A stretch of 64,000 bases of DNA from an uncultured bacterium (GTDB lineage: Bacteria > Bacteroidota > Bacteroidia > Bacteroidales > Bacteroidaceae). This document shows positions 57,226 to 64,000 of the stretch, in pieces. The notes beneath the pieces are model-generated. The model worked only from the letters and a program-made list of their open reading frames with translations, was not told where the DNA came from and searched no databases. The stretch covers positions 22,349 to 86,348 of the forward strand of contig CAJMPR010000017.1 in assembly GCA_905215345.1 (NCBI GenBank), read 5' to 3'. The position numbers were made by a program, and so were the translations under genes. Numbering within the stretch: the first letter of the stretch is position 1; each line of letters opens with the position of its first letter.

Positions 57226-57915
57226 ATGAAAAAGTCACTGATTAGCATAGCATTATCATTAGTATGTATTCTATCTTTTAGCCAAGAAAGAGTTAATACA
57301 GAAACATATATCCAGTTTGATAAAACAACAAAAGCGCTTAATAAAGTAATGGGATATGTAGGTGTTGGCGGAGAATGGGAAAGCTATAAAAACCTAATAA
57401 ATCATGCTCAAATTGAAGATTCACAGAATTTCAAAAAGCTAACAGTCAAGACTATAATACGCAATGACACCTTATACTATGTACTAATTAGGAACTGCGA
57501 TAGCTTTGCTCCAAGTAACTATATAGTAAGCACTGGTGATGTTTACCAATACCGAAGTGGCGGTAGCCGATTAAACAGTGATGTTTTATTTTTCTTCACA
57601 GCTCCTGAATTTGAGCAGATATTTCATTTAGACAAACAAACGAAAACGATTTATTCTTTCAGGACCTACGATAAGTCTACTAGAGATGGTAAGTCTAGAT
57701 TATCCGATCTTCCTGATTTTCTAATCAGTGATCCATATAAAGGAGAAAAAGACTTCATGAATATAAGAATTGCCGATGACGGTAAAATGGTACGTTTTCT
57801 ATTGCCTTATCACAAAGATAAAACATGGCGAAAAAGTAGAGAATTGTTTCCTGAATGCTATTTTGAAATGCCTCTAAAGGATTTCAATAAATGGTTAGAG
57901 CCTGTTGCCCCGTAA
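57226..57915 (+). CDS. Secreted protein of unknown family, paralogue 2
   Basis: 229 residues, closely similar to paralogue 1 over its whole length (signal peptide, RNCDSFAPSNYIV, FEQIFHLDKQTKTIYS, PLKDFNKWLEPVAP). Differences are spread through the middle, so these are older paralogues on a more recent duplicated frame. Promoter box at 57173-57180. Confidence 0.7.
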   Translation: MKKSLISIALSLVCILSFSQERVNTETYIQFDKTTKALNKVMGYVGVGGEWESYKNLINHAQIEDSQNFKKLTVKTIIRNDTLYYVLIRNCDSFAPSNYIVSTGDVYQYRSGGSRLNSDVLFFFTAPEFEQIFHLDKQTKTIYSFRTYDKSTRDGKSRLSDLPDFLISDPYKGEKDFMNIRIADDGKMVRFLLPYHKDKTWRKSRELFPECYFEMPLKDFNKWLEPVAP

Positions 57916-57953
57916 CACCTGTCCAGCCGGATGTGTCACCTGCCCCGTAACGG

Positions 57954-58102
57954 CGGATGTTCTTCATCCGACGTTTTGAGCATCAGAATTTCATAATTCG
58001 AATCATATGAGATACCACTAAAGAAAAGACACCTTCTGAGAGGTATGCAATTAGCGAATCTTAAGATTCTTATATTCACAAGCAACGGATGAAGAACATC
58101 CG
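57954..58102. repeat. REP-like palindrome pair, copy B
   Basis: Identical to copy A, carried by the tandem duplication: palindromes at 57954-57970 and 58086-58102. Confidence 0.8.
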
Positions 58103-58113
58103 CTACAACGGGC

Positions 58114-58212
58114 AAAGTCAGTTTCCAAGCCATTGATGGCTTCACGCAACTGTTTTGCTTTTTGTTGAAAATTTGCATTATTGTCTATAATGCCAAAACT
58201 TAGTTCACTCAT
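58114..58212 (-). pseudogene. Fragment of the tape-measure gene, copy 2
   Basis: Identical to the fragment at 56944-57042, carried by the tandem duplication. Confidence 0.85.
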
Positions 58213-58395
58213 GTTTTAATATTTTAAATTAATGTCAAATAAATATATTTTAAAGCCTAATAATCAATCATCATTCATCATCATACTACCAAGTTGCAAG
58301 AAATATTATCAATTAATAATTAGGAAATAGTGAGTTTTATGGTAACTTTGCGAAATCACTAATATTAATTTTGCATTCACAATACTGAGAATTAT

Positions 58396-59103
58396 ATGAA
58401 AAAGTCACTGATTAGCATAGCATTATCATTAGTATGTATTCTATCTTTTAGCCAAGAAAGGGTTAATAATACAGAAACATATATCAAGTTTGAGAAAACG
58501 ACGAAAGCACTTAAAAAAGTCATCGGATACGAAGGTTGTACTGGAGAATGGAAAAGCGAAAAAAATCAAATCTATCACGGTCAACTTAGAGATACACAGA
58601 AATTCCACAAACTAACGGTTAAAACTACAATATACAATGATACCTTATACTATGTATTAATTAGAAATTATACAGGTTCTGCTCCGAGTGACTATGTAGT
58701 AAAGGCTGGCGATGTCTACAAATATGTGGTCGGTGGAGGCAGTTCTAAAAGAGATGTATTATACTTCTTTACAGCCAATGAATTTGAACAAATATTTCAT
58801 TTGAATAAAGAAGCAAAAACTATTTACTCTTTTAAAAGACACATGAAATATACCAATTCACGGGGACAGTCCAACTTATCCAAGATTTCAGATTATTTTA
58901 TAAGGGGATCAGATAAAAATAAAAAAAATGATTTCATGCAAATAAGAATTGCAAATGACGGTAAAATGGTGCGGTTTTTACTGCCCCATCACAAAGACGA
59001 GACATAGGATAAAGATGACAACAGGTTTCCAACAAGCTATTTCGGAATGCCTCTAAAGGATTTCAAGAAATGGTTAGAGCCTGTTAATCCTTCGGGGAAA
59101 TAG
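58396..59103 (+). pseudogene. Secreted protein of unknown family, paralogue 3, interrupted by a stop codon
   Basis: The frame starts like paralogue 2 and reads to a TAG at 59005-59007. Paralogues 1 and 2 have Trp (TGG) at this place (ITWEKDF, KTWRKSR), so a single G to A change explains the stop. The frame continues after it with YFGMPLKDFKKWLEPVNP up to TAG at 59101-59103. The shortened product (203 aa) would lack the last conserved block. Confidence 0.85.
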
Positions 59104-59121
59104 AATAAGAATTGCCCGTCC

Positions 59122-59142
59122 AGCCAGATGTGTCATCCGGCT
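59122..59142. repeat. REP-like palindrome
   Basis: AGCCAGATG-TGT-CATCCGGCT, one mismatch. A related word (CAGCCGGATGTGTCACCTG) follows paralogues 1 and 2. Confidence 0.55.
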
Positions 59143-59177
59143 GTCTTGAATATCAGGATTTCTAAATCCGCTAATCA

Positions 59178-59726
59178 TTAAACATCAAGAGACATTAAAT
59201 CAAGCAATCCTTTCCCACCTGTATAATTCACAGCAGAACTATAAAGATAATCTTGTGGCTGGCTAACTATTTCTTGCCGTACTGGATTTAAATGAATATA
59301 GTTTAACTTTTGCATATAAAAATCATAAAGATAAATCAATTCAGGATGATTACCCTCCTGCCAGAAACGATAATTGGTTATTTTTTTATCGTTTGCACCA
59401 GCGAAACGAAATCGATCCAACATCCATTCACGACGACTCTCCTGTACATCATCCTCAAGTGCTATCAAAATGCGCCTACTGGTGAATTTCTTAAAATCAC
59501 GAAGTATATCTGATACAGGGAATTGACCGTCCGAGCTTATTATCATGTGTAAATGATTACTCATTAGCACCCACGCATAAATCCTCAGCCCTTTATGCTT
59601 TTGACAATAAGTTAATGATTCCAATACAATATGTTATATTTAGGACGAGTAAAAATATCCACCCAATCAACCACAGTAGAAGTGACAAAGTACAGTTCGT
59701 CACACACCTTTTTTTGCTATATCCAT
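59178..59726 (-). pseudogene. REP-associated tyrosine transposase (RAYT), frameshifted
   Basis: The intact 3' part encodes the Y1/HUH transposase core: WVLMSNHLHMIIS (HUH), RFWQEGNHPELIY, and YMQKLNYIHLNPVRQEIV with the catalytic Tyr region. The N-terminal part DELYFVTSTVVDWVDIFTRP is found upstream in another frame. A one-base loss near 59634 and an extra base in the 7-A run at 59709-59715 (written on the minus strand) would restore a reading frame of about 180 codons from ATG at 59726. REP-like palindromes surround it, as expected for RAYTs, which act on REP sequences. Now probably inactive. Confidence 0.85.
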
Positions 59727-59871
59727 GCCAGCATCTTTTATTGGACAAATATGCTCGTTCATATCCGTATTAAATCAAGTCAACAGTAATAAATACACAA
59801 CTAACAAACTATCCATTCAAATAACAGAACTTATAAAAAGGCGAATCTGGAGATTCTTATACACTAAAGCA

Positions 59872-59890
59872 GCGGATGAAGAACATCCGC
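59872..59890. repeat. REP-like palindrome, single
   Basis: GCGGATGAAGAACATCCGC, perfect hairpin with the same core as copies A and B, preceded by the shared word GCGAATCTGGAGATTCTTAT. Confidence 0.8.
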
Positions 59891-59941
59891 TGCAACGAGG
59901 CTGAACTCTATTTTGAAATTACCTCAGATAAATTTGTATTA

Positions 59942-60514
59942 TTAAATATCATTTAAAGCTGCTTTTTCTTCTTCTTTTTTCTTTATTTCATAATTACTCT
60001 TATCTTCATAACCTACTTGAACTTTACAAAACTGAGTAATTTCTACCACTACTGTACCTAAAGGTAAGCTATAAAATGAAGCATAAGTACATTTTTCTTT
60101 TCTTAATGCCTGTAATTCATAACCATCTCCTTCATAATATGGTTTTGAGAAAAATTCAAAATGCTCCGGTGCGCCATATTTCGTTGTATATAAACTTCTT
60201 ATCTCTAAATAATCAGACTTTAGAGAGTTCCATGATTCTTTTTCATTATAACCAGCTGTTACTTTCCATACAATCTTAGATTCGGGAGTAGCTAATATAT
60301 AAATAGTAGCATAATTTCCGGCAAAAACTCCTTCCATAACAGCGACATAATCGCGTGCGTATTTTTTAAATACGAATCCCTCTTTTTCTAACTTAGAGAC
60401 AAAATCAGAGAGTTTGCCATCTATAGGAATGTTCTTGAATTCAAGGTGTGAACTTTGAGCAAAAGAACTAATTACCGCAATTAGACAAACAATAATTAGC
60501 ATAATTTTTTTCAT
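59942..60514 (-). CDS. Small secreted protein of unknown family
   Basis: 190 residues from the start MKKIMLIIVCLIAVISSFAQ at 60514; an ATG 27 bp upstream would put nine residues before the signal peptide. The mature part starts SSHLEFKNIPIDGKLSDFVS and ends with a charged tail (EIKKKEEEKAALNDI). Its pattern resembles Bacteroides secreted proteins that follow a short predicted-fold of about 160 residues. No named family. Confidence 0.7.
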   Translation of the reverse strand: MKKIMLIIVCLIAVISSFAQSSHLEFKNIPIDGKLSDFVSKLEKEGFVFKKYARDYVAVMEGVFAGNYATIYILATPESKIVWKVTAGYNEKESWNSLKSDYLEIRSLYTTKYGAPEHFEFFSKPYYEGDGYELQALRKEKCTYASFYSLPLGTVVVEITQFCKVQVGYEDKSNYEIKKKEEEKAALNDI

Positions 60515-60673
60515 AATCGTGTATCTTTTAATATTAAGCAATGTACAAATGTATATACTATTTTTAACTATTTAAACTTTTGCCTGCACTTTCTTGATTT
60601 CAGTTGCAATTCCCCGTTAACAGCGGATATGTTTCAACAGCTGCCTTGAATTTATCAAGATTATCCGGTGCAG

Positions 60674-61147
60674 TTATATTAGTCCTTCTTCTTTCAGTAA
60701 TTTTTCTTCTGCCAACACCTCGGGTGTCAACAACTCTTTAGGAAGATAGTAACTGAGCGGTATGCGATAACAAGCTACTTTCTTGAGCCGTCTGAGCAAA
60801 TTGCGGTCAGCCATGAAATACACCTTTGATACGCTCACTTCTCCGGGGGTTACCTGAGCCGGATGTTCAAAGCCTTTACTGGTCAGCGCTGTCTGGAAAG
60901 TACCGAATCCGCGTATAGTGACCGATTGCCCTTTACTAAGCTCGGACTCTATTACTTCGCTGACAGCAGTCAGCACTCCTTCTACTACTCCACGGCTAAA
61001 GCCTCCGCGCATAGCTACCAATTCTCCCAACTCTTTTTCATTCACTCCGCCTCTACGTTGGAATTTACGCACGACGGCATACCACAATCCGCTTTTTGCT
61101 TTATTAAGCAGGTTCTTTTTTTGTCTTACTAAGTATGGTATTGACAT
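60674..61147 (-). CDS. HU-family DNA-binding protein (HU-HIG type)
   Basis: 157 residues from MSIPYLVRQKKNLLNKAKSG at 61147. An in-frame ATG 120 bp upstream would read through the palindrome array and is rejected. The HU-like core is LVAMRGGFSRGVVEGVLTAV, SELSKGQSVTIRGFGTFQ and the basic arm region. Bacteroides carry many such proteins, often linked to mobile or polysaccharide loci. It may bind DNA near repeats. The start is preceded by three phased palindromes. Confidence 0.85.
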   Translation of the reverse strand: MSIPYLVRQKKNLLNKAKSGLWYAVVRKFQRRGGVNEKELGELVAMRGGFSRGVVEGVLTAVSEVIESELSKGQSVTIRGFGTFQTALTSKGFEHPAQVTPGEVSVSKVYFMADRNLLRRLKKVACYRIPLSYYLPKELLTPEVLAEEKLLKEEGLI

Positions 61148-61181
61148 GTTACTACTATTCTTTTTTTCGTTTACTATGGAA

Positions 61182-61255
61182 AAGTTACGAGTTGTACAAC
61201 TGGAGCATGCCGAGTTGTACGACTGGAGCTGCACGAGTTGTACAACTCGTAACTT
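61182..61255. promoter_or_regulatory. Three phased palindromes (AGTTGTACAACT) in a larger inverted repeat, upstream of the HU gene
   Basis: AGTTGTACAACT at 61190-61201, AGTTGTACGACT at 61213-61224 and AGTTGTACAACT at 61236-61247 have starts exactly 23 bp apart, about two helical turns. The outer two, with AGTTACG flanks, also form a 20-bp inverted repeat spanning 61182-61255. The site is 43-108 bp upstream of the HU start and looks like a cooperative operator. Confidence 0.7.
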
Positions 61256-61299
61256 TTTCGTAGGCACAAAGATAAGAAAAGGTAAGGAGATAAAAAGTT

Positions 61300-61347
61300 T
61301 TATTCGCTAATCATTTCTCTATTTGCCGGATCGTGCGCATTCCGTAA
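61300..61347 (-). pseudogene. Decayed 3' end of a gene, copy 1
   Basis: Fifteen codons read RNAHDPANREMISE and stop. They match the end of the remnant at 63314 (INADDPANRELIREMISE) with a three-residue loss. Probably a phage or other accessory gene. Confidence 0.6.
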
Positions 61348-61499
61348 GGGGGTGTGTATAGAATTGGCACCGCCTCTTTGAGTATCAGAATCTTCTGATT
61401 AGAATTATAGATATTGCTACTTAATAAAAGATATTTTTCGCCATCACCGCGGCAAGGTGTTAATTAAGCGAATCTTGAGATTCTTATATTCGAAAGCAG

Positions 61500-61516
61500 C
61501 GGATGAAGAACATCCG
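61500..61516. repeat. REP-like palindrome, single
   Basis: CGGATGAAGAACATCCG, same core as the other copies, preceded by GCGAATCTTGAGATTCTTAT. Confidence 0.75.
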
Positions 61517-61570
61517 ATACTACGGGATATCTGTAAAAGCTCGTAAGGCTATTTTGCCGTTCGTATCACC

Positions 61571-63187
61571 TTACCACTTTTGTATCTCCCCGTCCATCCA
61601 TTGTAGTCTGTTCACATAATTAATGCGCAATTTCAAAACCGCTTCTTTCCAAGATAAATTTAAATCTTTATTGGCTCCTGCTCCAGGATTTACCTTCCAC
61701 ATAGACCAATTTACATCGGCTGATGGCTCTAAATAAGTTGCTTCTTCATCAATAAATTGGGGTATTCCTTCGAACTGCTCTTTATACGATTGCCAACGCT
61801 CCTTGGCACATGCTCTAAATGCAGGATCTTCAAACAAACGCTTGAACCAAAGGCTACGACCTGACTTACTAAAATCTGTAACTTCATAATTATACAATAA
61901 GAAAGAACGTGACTCAATGAAGGTACTCAAATCGAAATCCCACACCGGACCCGCCATCAGTTTACCACCTCGATCCTTATACATATAGCAACTACCGGGA
62001 AGACGCGTATCATTATTATGGGTAAGCTCCATCACAATCCAGAAATCAACAAACGACTTTATATCAAAAAAATTCGCATAATTTGGATCTATGCTCTCGC
62101 CACCATAGAGTAACTTCTCCACACCATTTACATAATCTGTAATATATTGCTTCTGCTTTACAGTTAGAACTTCCTCGTCGGGGTCTTTAATATTAATAGG
62201 CAGATCACGGTAGGCAGAGCGAAATTTGTTTATCTCGTCATAGTAACGATCACATTCCAGTATGTAACCTCCTGTTATACTTTCTCCTTCATTATCTTCC
62301 GACTTCATTTCGGCAATGTTGACCCGGTTCTCATCCACCCTTATCTGTTCACATAACAAATAACTTCCCAAGTATTTCCCATTTAATATGACCTCTACAA
62401 AACGACTATCCGGTGTCCATGCCAATCCTGTTCTTCGCGCTATTTCAAATGCCGTACGATTTCTCAGCAGGGTTTTATCCGAAGCATTTGCCAATAACAC
62501 CCAACGTTTATGTTTTTTCATTCCCATAACCGCTTTCTTCTCTAACAGTTTAATAGCATATGGCTTTTTATCCAGTCCCCATGAATTATTTCCACGCCCT
62601 TTGATTTCTATTTTTCCACTATATGACTCGTAACGCTCATCTTGCTGCATGTCAATTGTGATATGTCCGGAAAGCCATTTGTCTCTGGACACAATCGGTT
62701 TATTCCCATCTGTAGAAATCGCTACCAAAGGAAAGCCTGTTCTCGTACCTTGTTCGAGTTTCACCTCAAAATCTTTATACTGACCATCTGTAGCGTACAA
62801 ACGGTAAACTTGTTTTTTTGAGAAATCATTTACAGTTTCATTGGATATTTGCTCTACATCATTGACTGTAACCCGAGATGCCACCACTTCAAATGTTGCC
62901 TTGAGTGCAGCAATATCAGCCTCATAATGGTAAATTATCCCCGTCCAGACTTTTGAATCATCTTCTTCAAAATCAATCTGTGCATAGATCCCTGAATTAT
63001 TTTCCGGGAGAATAGTAAAACGTTTTATTTTCAAATCAGCGAGAGCAATAGTTGTAGGTTTTTCCTCTTCTTCCGGAATATCCTCCTTTTTATCCTCTTC
63101 ATCAGTAATATATACATTTTTGACGCAACTTGTAATCATAATGCAACATACCAGAAACAAGCAACTTTTCAGCAACAATGATTTCAT
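61571..63187 (-). CDS. CotH-kinase-family lipoprotein
   Basis: 538 residues from MKSLLLKSCLFLVCCIMITS at 63187; the first in-frame ATG at 63208 would add seven residues. Lipobox ITSC gives the anchor Cys, followed by an acidic linker (EEDKKEDIPEEEEKP). The CotH domain (about 190-500) shows KGRGNNSWGLDKKPYAIKL, LLANASDKTLLRNRTAFEIA and GPVWDFDLST. CotH proteins are atypical kinases that phosphorylate proteins; substrates in Bacteroides are unknown. It is flanked by two decayed copies of the same gene end. Confidence 0.88.
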   Translation of the reverse strand: MKSLLLKSCLFLVCCIMITSCVKNVYITDEEDKKEDIPEEEEKPTTIALADLKIKRFTILPENNSGIYAQIDFEEDDSKVWTGIIYHYEADIAALKATFEVVASRVTVNDVEQISNETVNDFSKKQVYRLYATDGQYKDFEVKLEQGTRTGFPLVAISTDGNKPIVSRDKWLSGHITIDMQQDERYESYSGKIEIKGRGNNSWGLDKKPYAIKLLEKKAVMGMKKHKRWVLLANASDKTLLRNRTAFEIARRTGLAWTPDSRFVEVILNGKYLGSYLLCEQIRVDENRVNIAEMKSEDNEGESITGGYILECDRYYDEINKFRSAYRDLPINIKDPDEEVLTVKQKQYITDYVNGVEKLLYGGESIDPNYANFFDIKSFVDFWIVMELTHNNDTRLPGSCYMYKDRGGKLMAGPVWDFDLSTFIESRSFLLYNYEVTDFSKSGRSLWFKRLFEDPAFRACAKERWQSYKEQFEGIPQFIDEEATYLEPSADVNWSMWKVNPGAGANKDLNLSWKEAVLKLRINYVNRLQWMDGEIQKW

Positions 63188-63313
63188 ATAATACATAAAC
63201 TTACTCATTCTTTATCAGACATTAAAAACCTATAATCAACCAAAGATATAGCAACAAAGATACAAATAAATATAACAAATATTTAGATTCCAGATAATAA
63301 CATTCAAATAACC

Positions 63314-63520
63314 TCATTCGCTAATCATTTCCCTAATCAGCTCTCTGTTTGCCGGATCGTCTGCATTAATAACCTGTCCGAATCCCATTCCCAGTTGTTT
63401 ACGTTCGTCATCAGTCAAGTAAACCGTAGTAATAGCATCAGCAAATAACATCCGGACTTTCTTTACTAATCCGCATTGCCTCTGCCAAAGGGTTTAATGA
63501 TAGTAGTCGGGTATCTAACT
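63314..63520 (-). pseudogene. Decayed gene, copy 2 (frameshifted)
   Basis: The reconstructed frame reads LSLELDTRLLSLNPLAEAMR, then after a one-base shift KKVRMLFADAITTVYLTDDE and QVINADDPANRELIREMISE, stop at 63314. The shift lies around AGTAAAGAAAGTCC on the minus strand. The family is not recognised; its company suggests phage origin. Confidence 0.65.
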
Positions 63521-63524
63521 CTAA

Positions 63525-63764
63525 ACTAAGATAGAGATTGCACCTTATATTGGGGCAACTTCAAAATTACACCTCCGTAAATGGGATTTTGTCATAGTAC
63601 ATAATGACGGAATAATTGTCAAACGAATTATTGATCATGATGTGGAAAATCATACAATCACTATACATTCACCTAATGATATGTATCCGGATAAAGTACT
63701 TGATCTATGTGAAGTAAAGCAGATTTTTAATGTGATAGAGTCTGTGATACCCAGAAAAAGATAG
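63525..63764 (+). pseudogene. C-terminal remnant of an S24-type (LexA-like) phage repressor
   Basis: An open frame without start encodes GATSKLHLRKWDFVIVHNDG, IIVKRIIDHDVENHTITIHS and LDLCEVKQIFNVIESVIP. The VKRI segment holds the catalytic Lys of S24 peptidases, and IHSPNDMYPD resembles their conserved Asn/Pro turn. The HTH domain and the catalytic Ser are absent; the left border touches the oppositely oriented remnant, so the two were joined by rearrangement. Confidence 0.6.
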
Positions 63765-63803
63765 CAACTTATAAAATGAACCCCATTACTTGATATTTGC
63801 AAT

Positions 63804-63834
63804 AGGAGCTGTCTAACTAAGTCCGACAGCTCCT
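63804..63834. terminator. Hairpin terminator
   Basis: Arms AGGAGCTGTC and GACAGCTCCT with an 11-nt loop, followed by TTTATCC on the plus strand. It lies between the repressor remnant and a convergent gene. Confidence 0.65.
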
Positions 63835-63875
63835 TTATCCTAATTGCATTTTAACGTCTCAATAAACCTTTTCGT

Positions 63876-64000
63876 TTATTTCGTGCTTGCCAGCATCAGT
63901 GAGTTATTATCATCGTTCAGTTGGTAAACACTCGTCTCCATGTTACTGTTGTAGGCGTTGCTTTTGGAGTTCCAACGGGCATAGTTCAAAGCCACTTCGT
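63876..64000 (-). CDS. C-terminal part of an unidentified gene (cut by window edge)
   Basis: The last 41 codons of a minus-strand frame: ALNYARWNSKSNAYNSNMET then SVYQLNDDNNSLMLASTK and a TAA at 63876-63878. Polar and Asn/Ser rich, no membrane segment. Too short to assign. Confidence 0.55.
   Translation of the reverse strand, partial: EVALNYARWNSKSNAYNSNMETSVYQLNDDNNSLMLASTK

Larger units (their letters stand above)
56747..57289. repeat. Tandem duplication, first copy of a 543-bp identical block
   Basis: This stretch and 57917-58459 read the same base for base as far as I can compare; the offset is 1170 bp. The block holds the end of a paralogue's 3' region, a REP-like pair, a fragment of the tape-measure 5' end, the promoter and the first 60 bases of the next paralogue. 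Identity across non-coding DNA points to a recent duplication or gene conversion. Confidence 0.88.
57917..58459. repeat. Tandem duplication, second copy of the 543-bp block
   Basis: Second copy, offset 1170 bp from 56747-57289, with the same internal parts. Confidence 0.88.
61268..61570. other. Intergenic stretch with gene remnant and REP-like palindrome
   Basis: Between the HU and CotH genes: a decayed gene end (61300-61347), a word CAGAATCTTCTGATTAG and a REP-like hairpin CGGATGAAGAACATCCG (61500-61516). No intact gene. Confidence 0.6.

Noticed and set aside
59178..59624. Intact IS200-type transposase of 148 residues starting at TTG
   Set aside because: The missing N-terminus is found upstream in another frame, so this is the 3' part of a frameshifted RAYT gene.
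61148..61267. N-terminal extension of the HU-like protein by 40 residues
   Set aside because: The extension reads through the palindrome array and gives unnatural, Cys-rich sequence; MSIPYLV at 61147 fits the family start.

Overview
The window looks like a gut Bacteroides chromosome. The evidence is SusC/SusD pairs, Bacteroides-type promoters (TTTG, 19-21 bp, TAnnTTTG), lipoprotein-rich secreted enzymes, a split 5'-nucleotidase, a NagZ/beta-lactamase fusion and an HU-HIG protein. The species cannot be fixed from the sequence alone.

Layout. (1) 1-3758: start of a kdp potassium-uptake operon (a 31-aa membrane peptide, kdpF, kdpA, start of kdpB) behind a good sigma-54 promoter, next to a sigma-54 activator of the NtrC type. 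(2) 4045-5373: aspartokinase. (3) 5545-28113: a large beta-mannan utilisation locus. One co-directional run of genes reads, in transcription order, GH5 mannanase, SusC, SusD, surface glycan-binding protein, GH28-like protein, GH26 mannanase, then a five-gene corrinoid methyltransferase cassette, then GH130 mannosylglucose phosphorylase, GPH sugar symporter and cellobiose/mannobiose 2-epimerase. An AraC regulator and a GH3 beta-glucosidase flank it. (4) 28281-49287: housekeeping and envelope genes: aldo/keto reductase, DUF4136 lipoprotein, beta-barrel protein, GH3/beta-lactamase fusion, split 5'-nucleotidase, rplS, ROK kinase, a MacAB-TolC-like exporter, a GT51 transglycosylase, an S1-domain protein, malate dehydrogenase, tRNA-Phe and tRNA-Pro. 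(5) 49408-64000: an OmpA-like lipoprotein, then a cryptic phage tail/lysis remnant (tape measure, tail proteins, holin candidate, M15 endolysin, u-spanin candidate). Upstream of the tape-measure gene lies a scrambled zone: a 1170-bp tandem duplication carrying secreted paralogues and fragments of the tape-measure 5' end, a broken RAYT transposase among REP-like palindromes, an HU-like gene behind three phased palindromes, a CotH-like lipoprotein between two decayed copies of one gene, and an S24 repressor tail.

How the genes work together. The mannan locus fits the known Bacteroides pathway: surface mannanases cut mannan, SusCD imports oligosaccharides, the symporter imports disaccharides, the epimerase turns mannobiose into mannosylglucose, and GH130 phosphorolyses it. 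The unexpected part is the nested cassette: a MtaC-type corrinoid protein, two zinc-motif UroD-family methyltransferases, a MetH-activation-like protein and an FHS-type transporter. I infer that it removes and uses a methyl group from a substrate that comes with the glycan. This is the main candidate for an undescribed system in the window.
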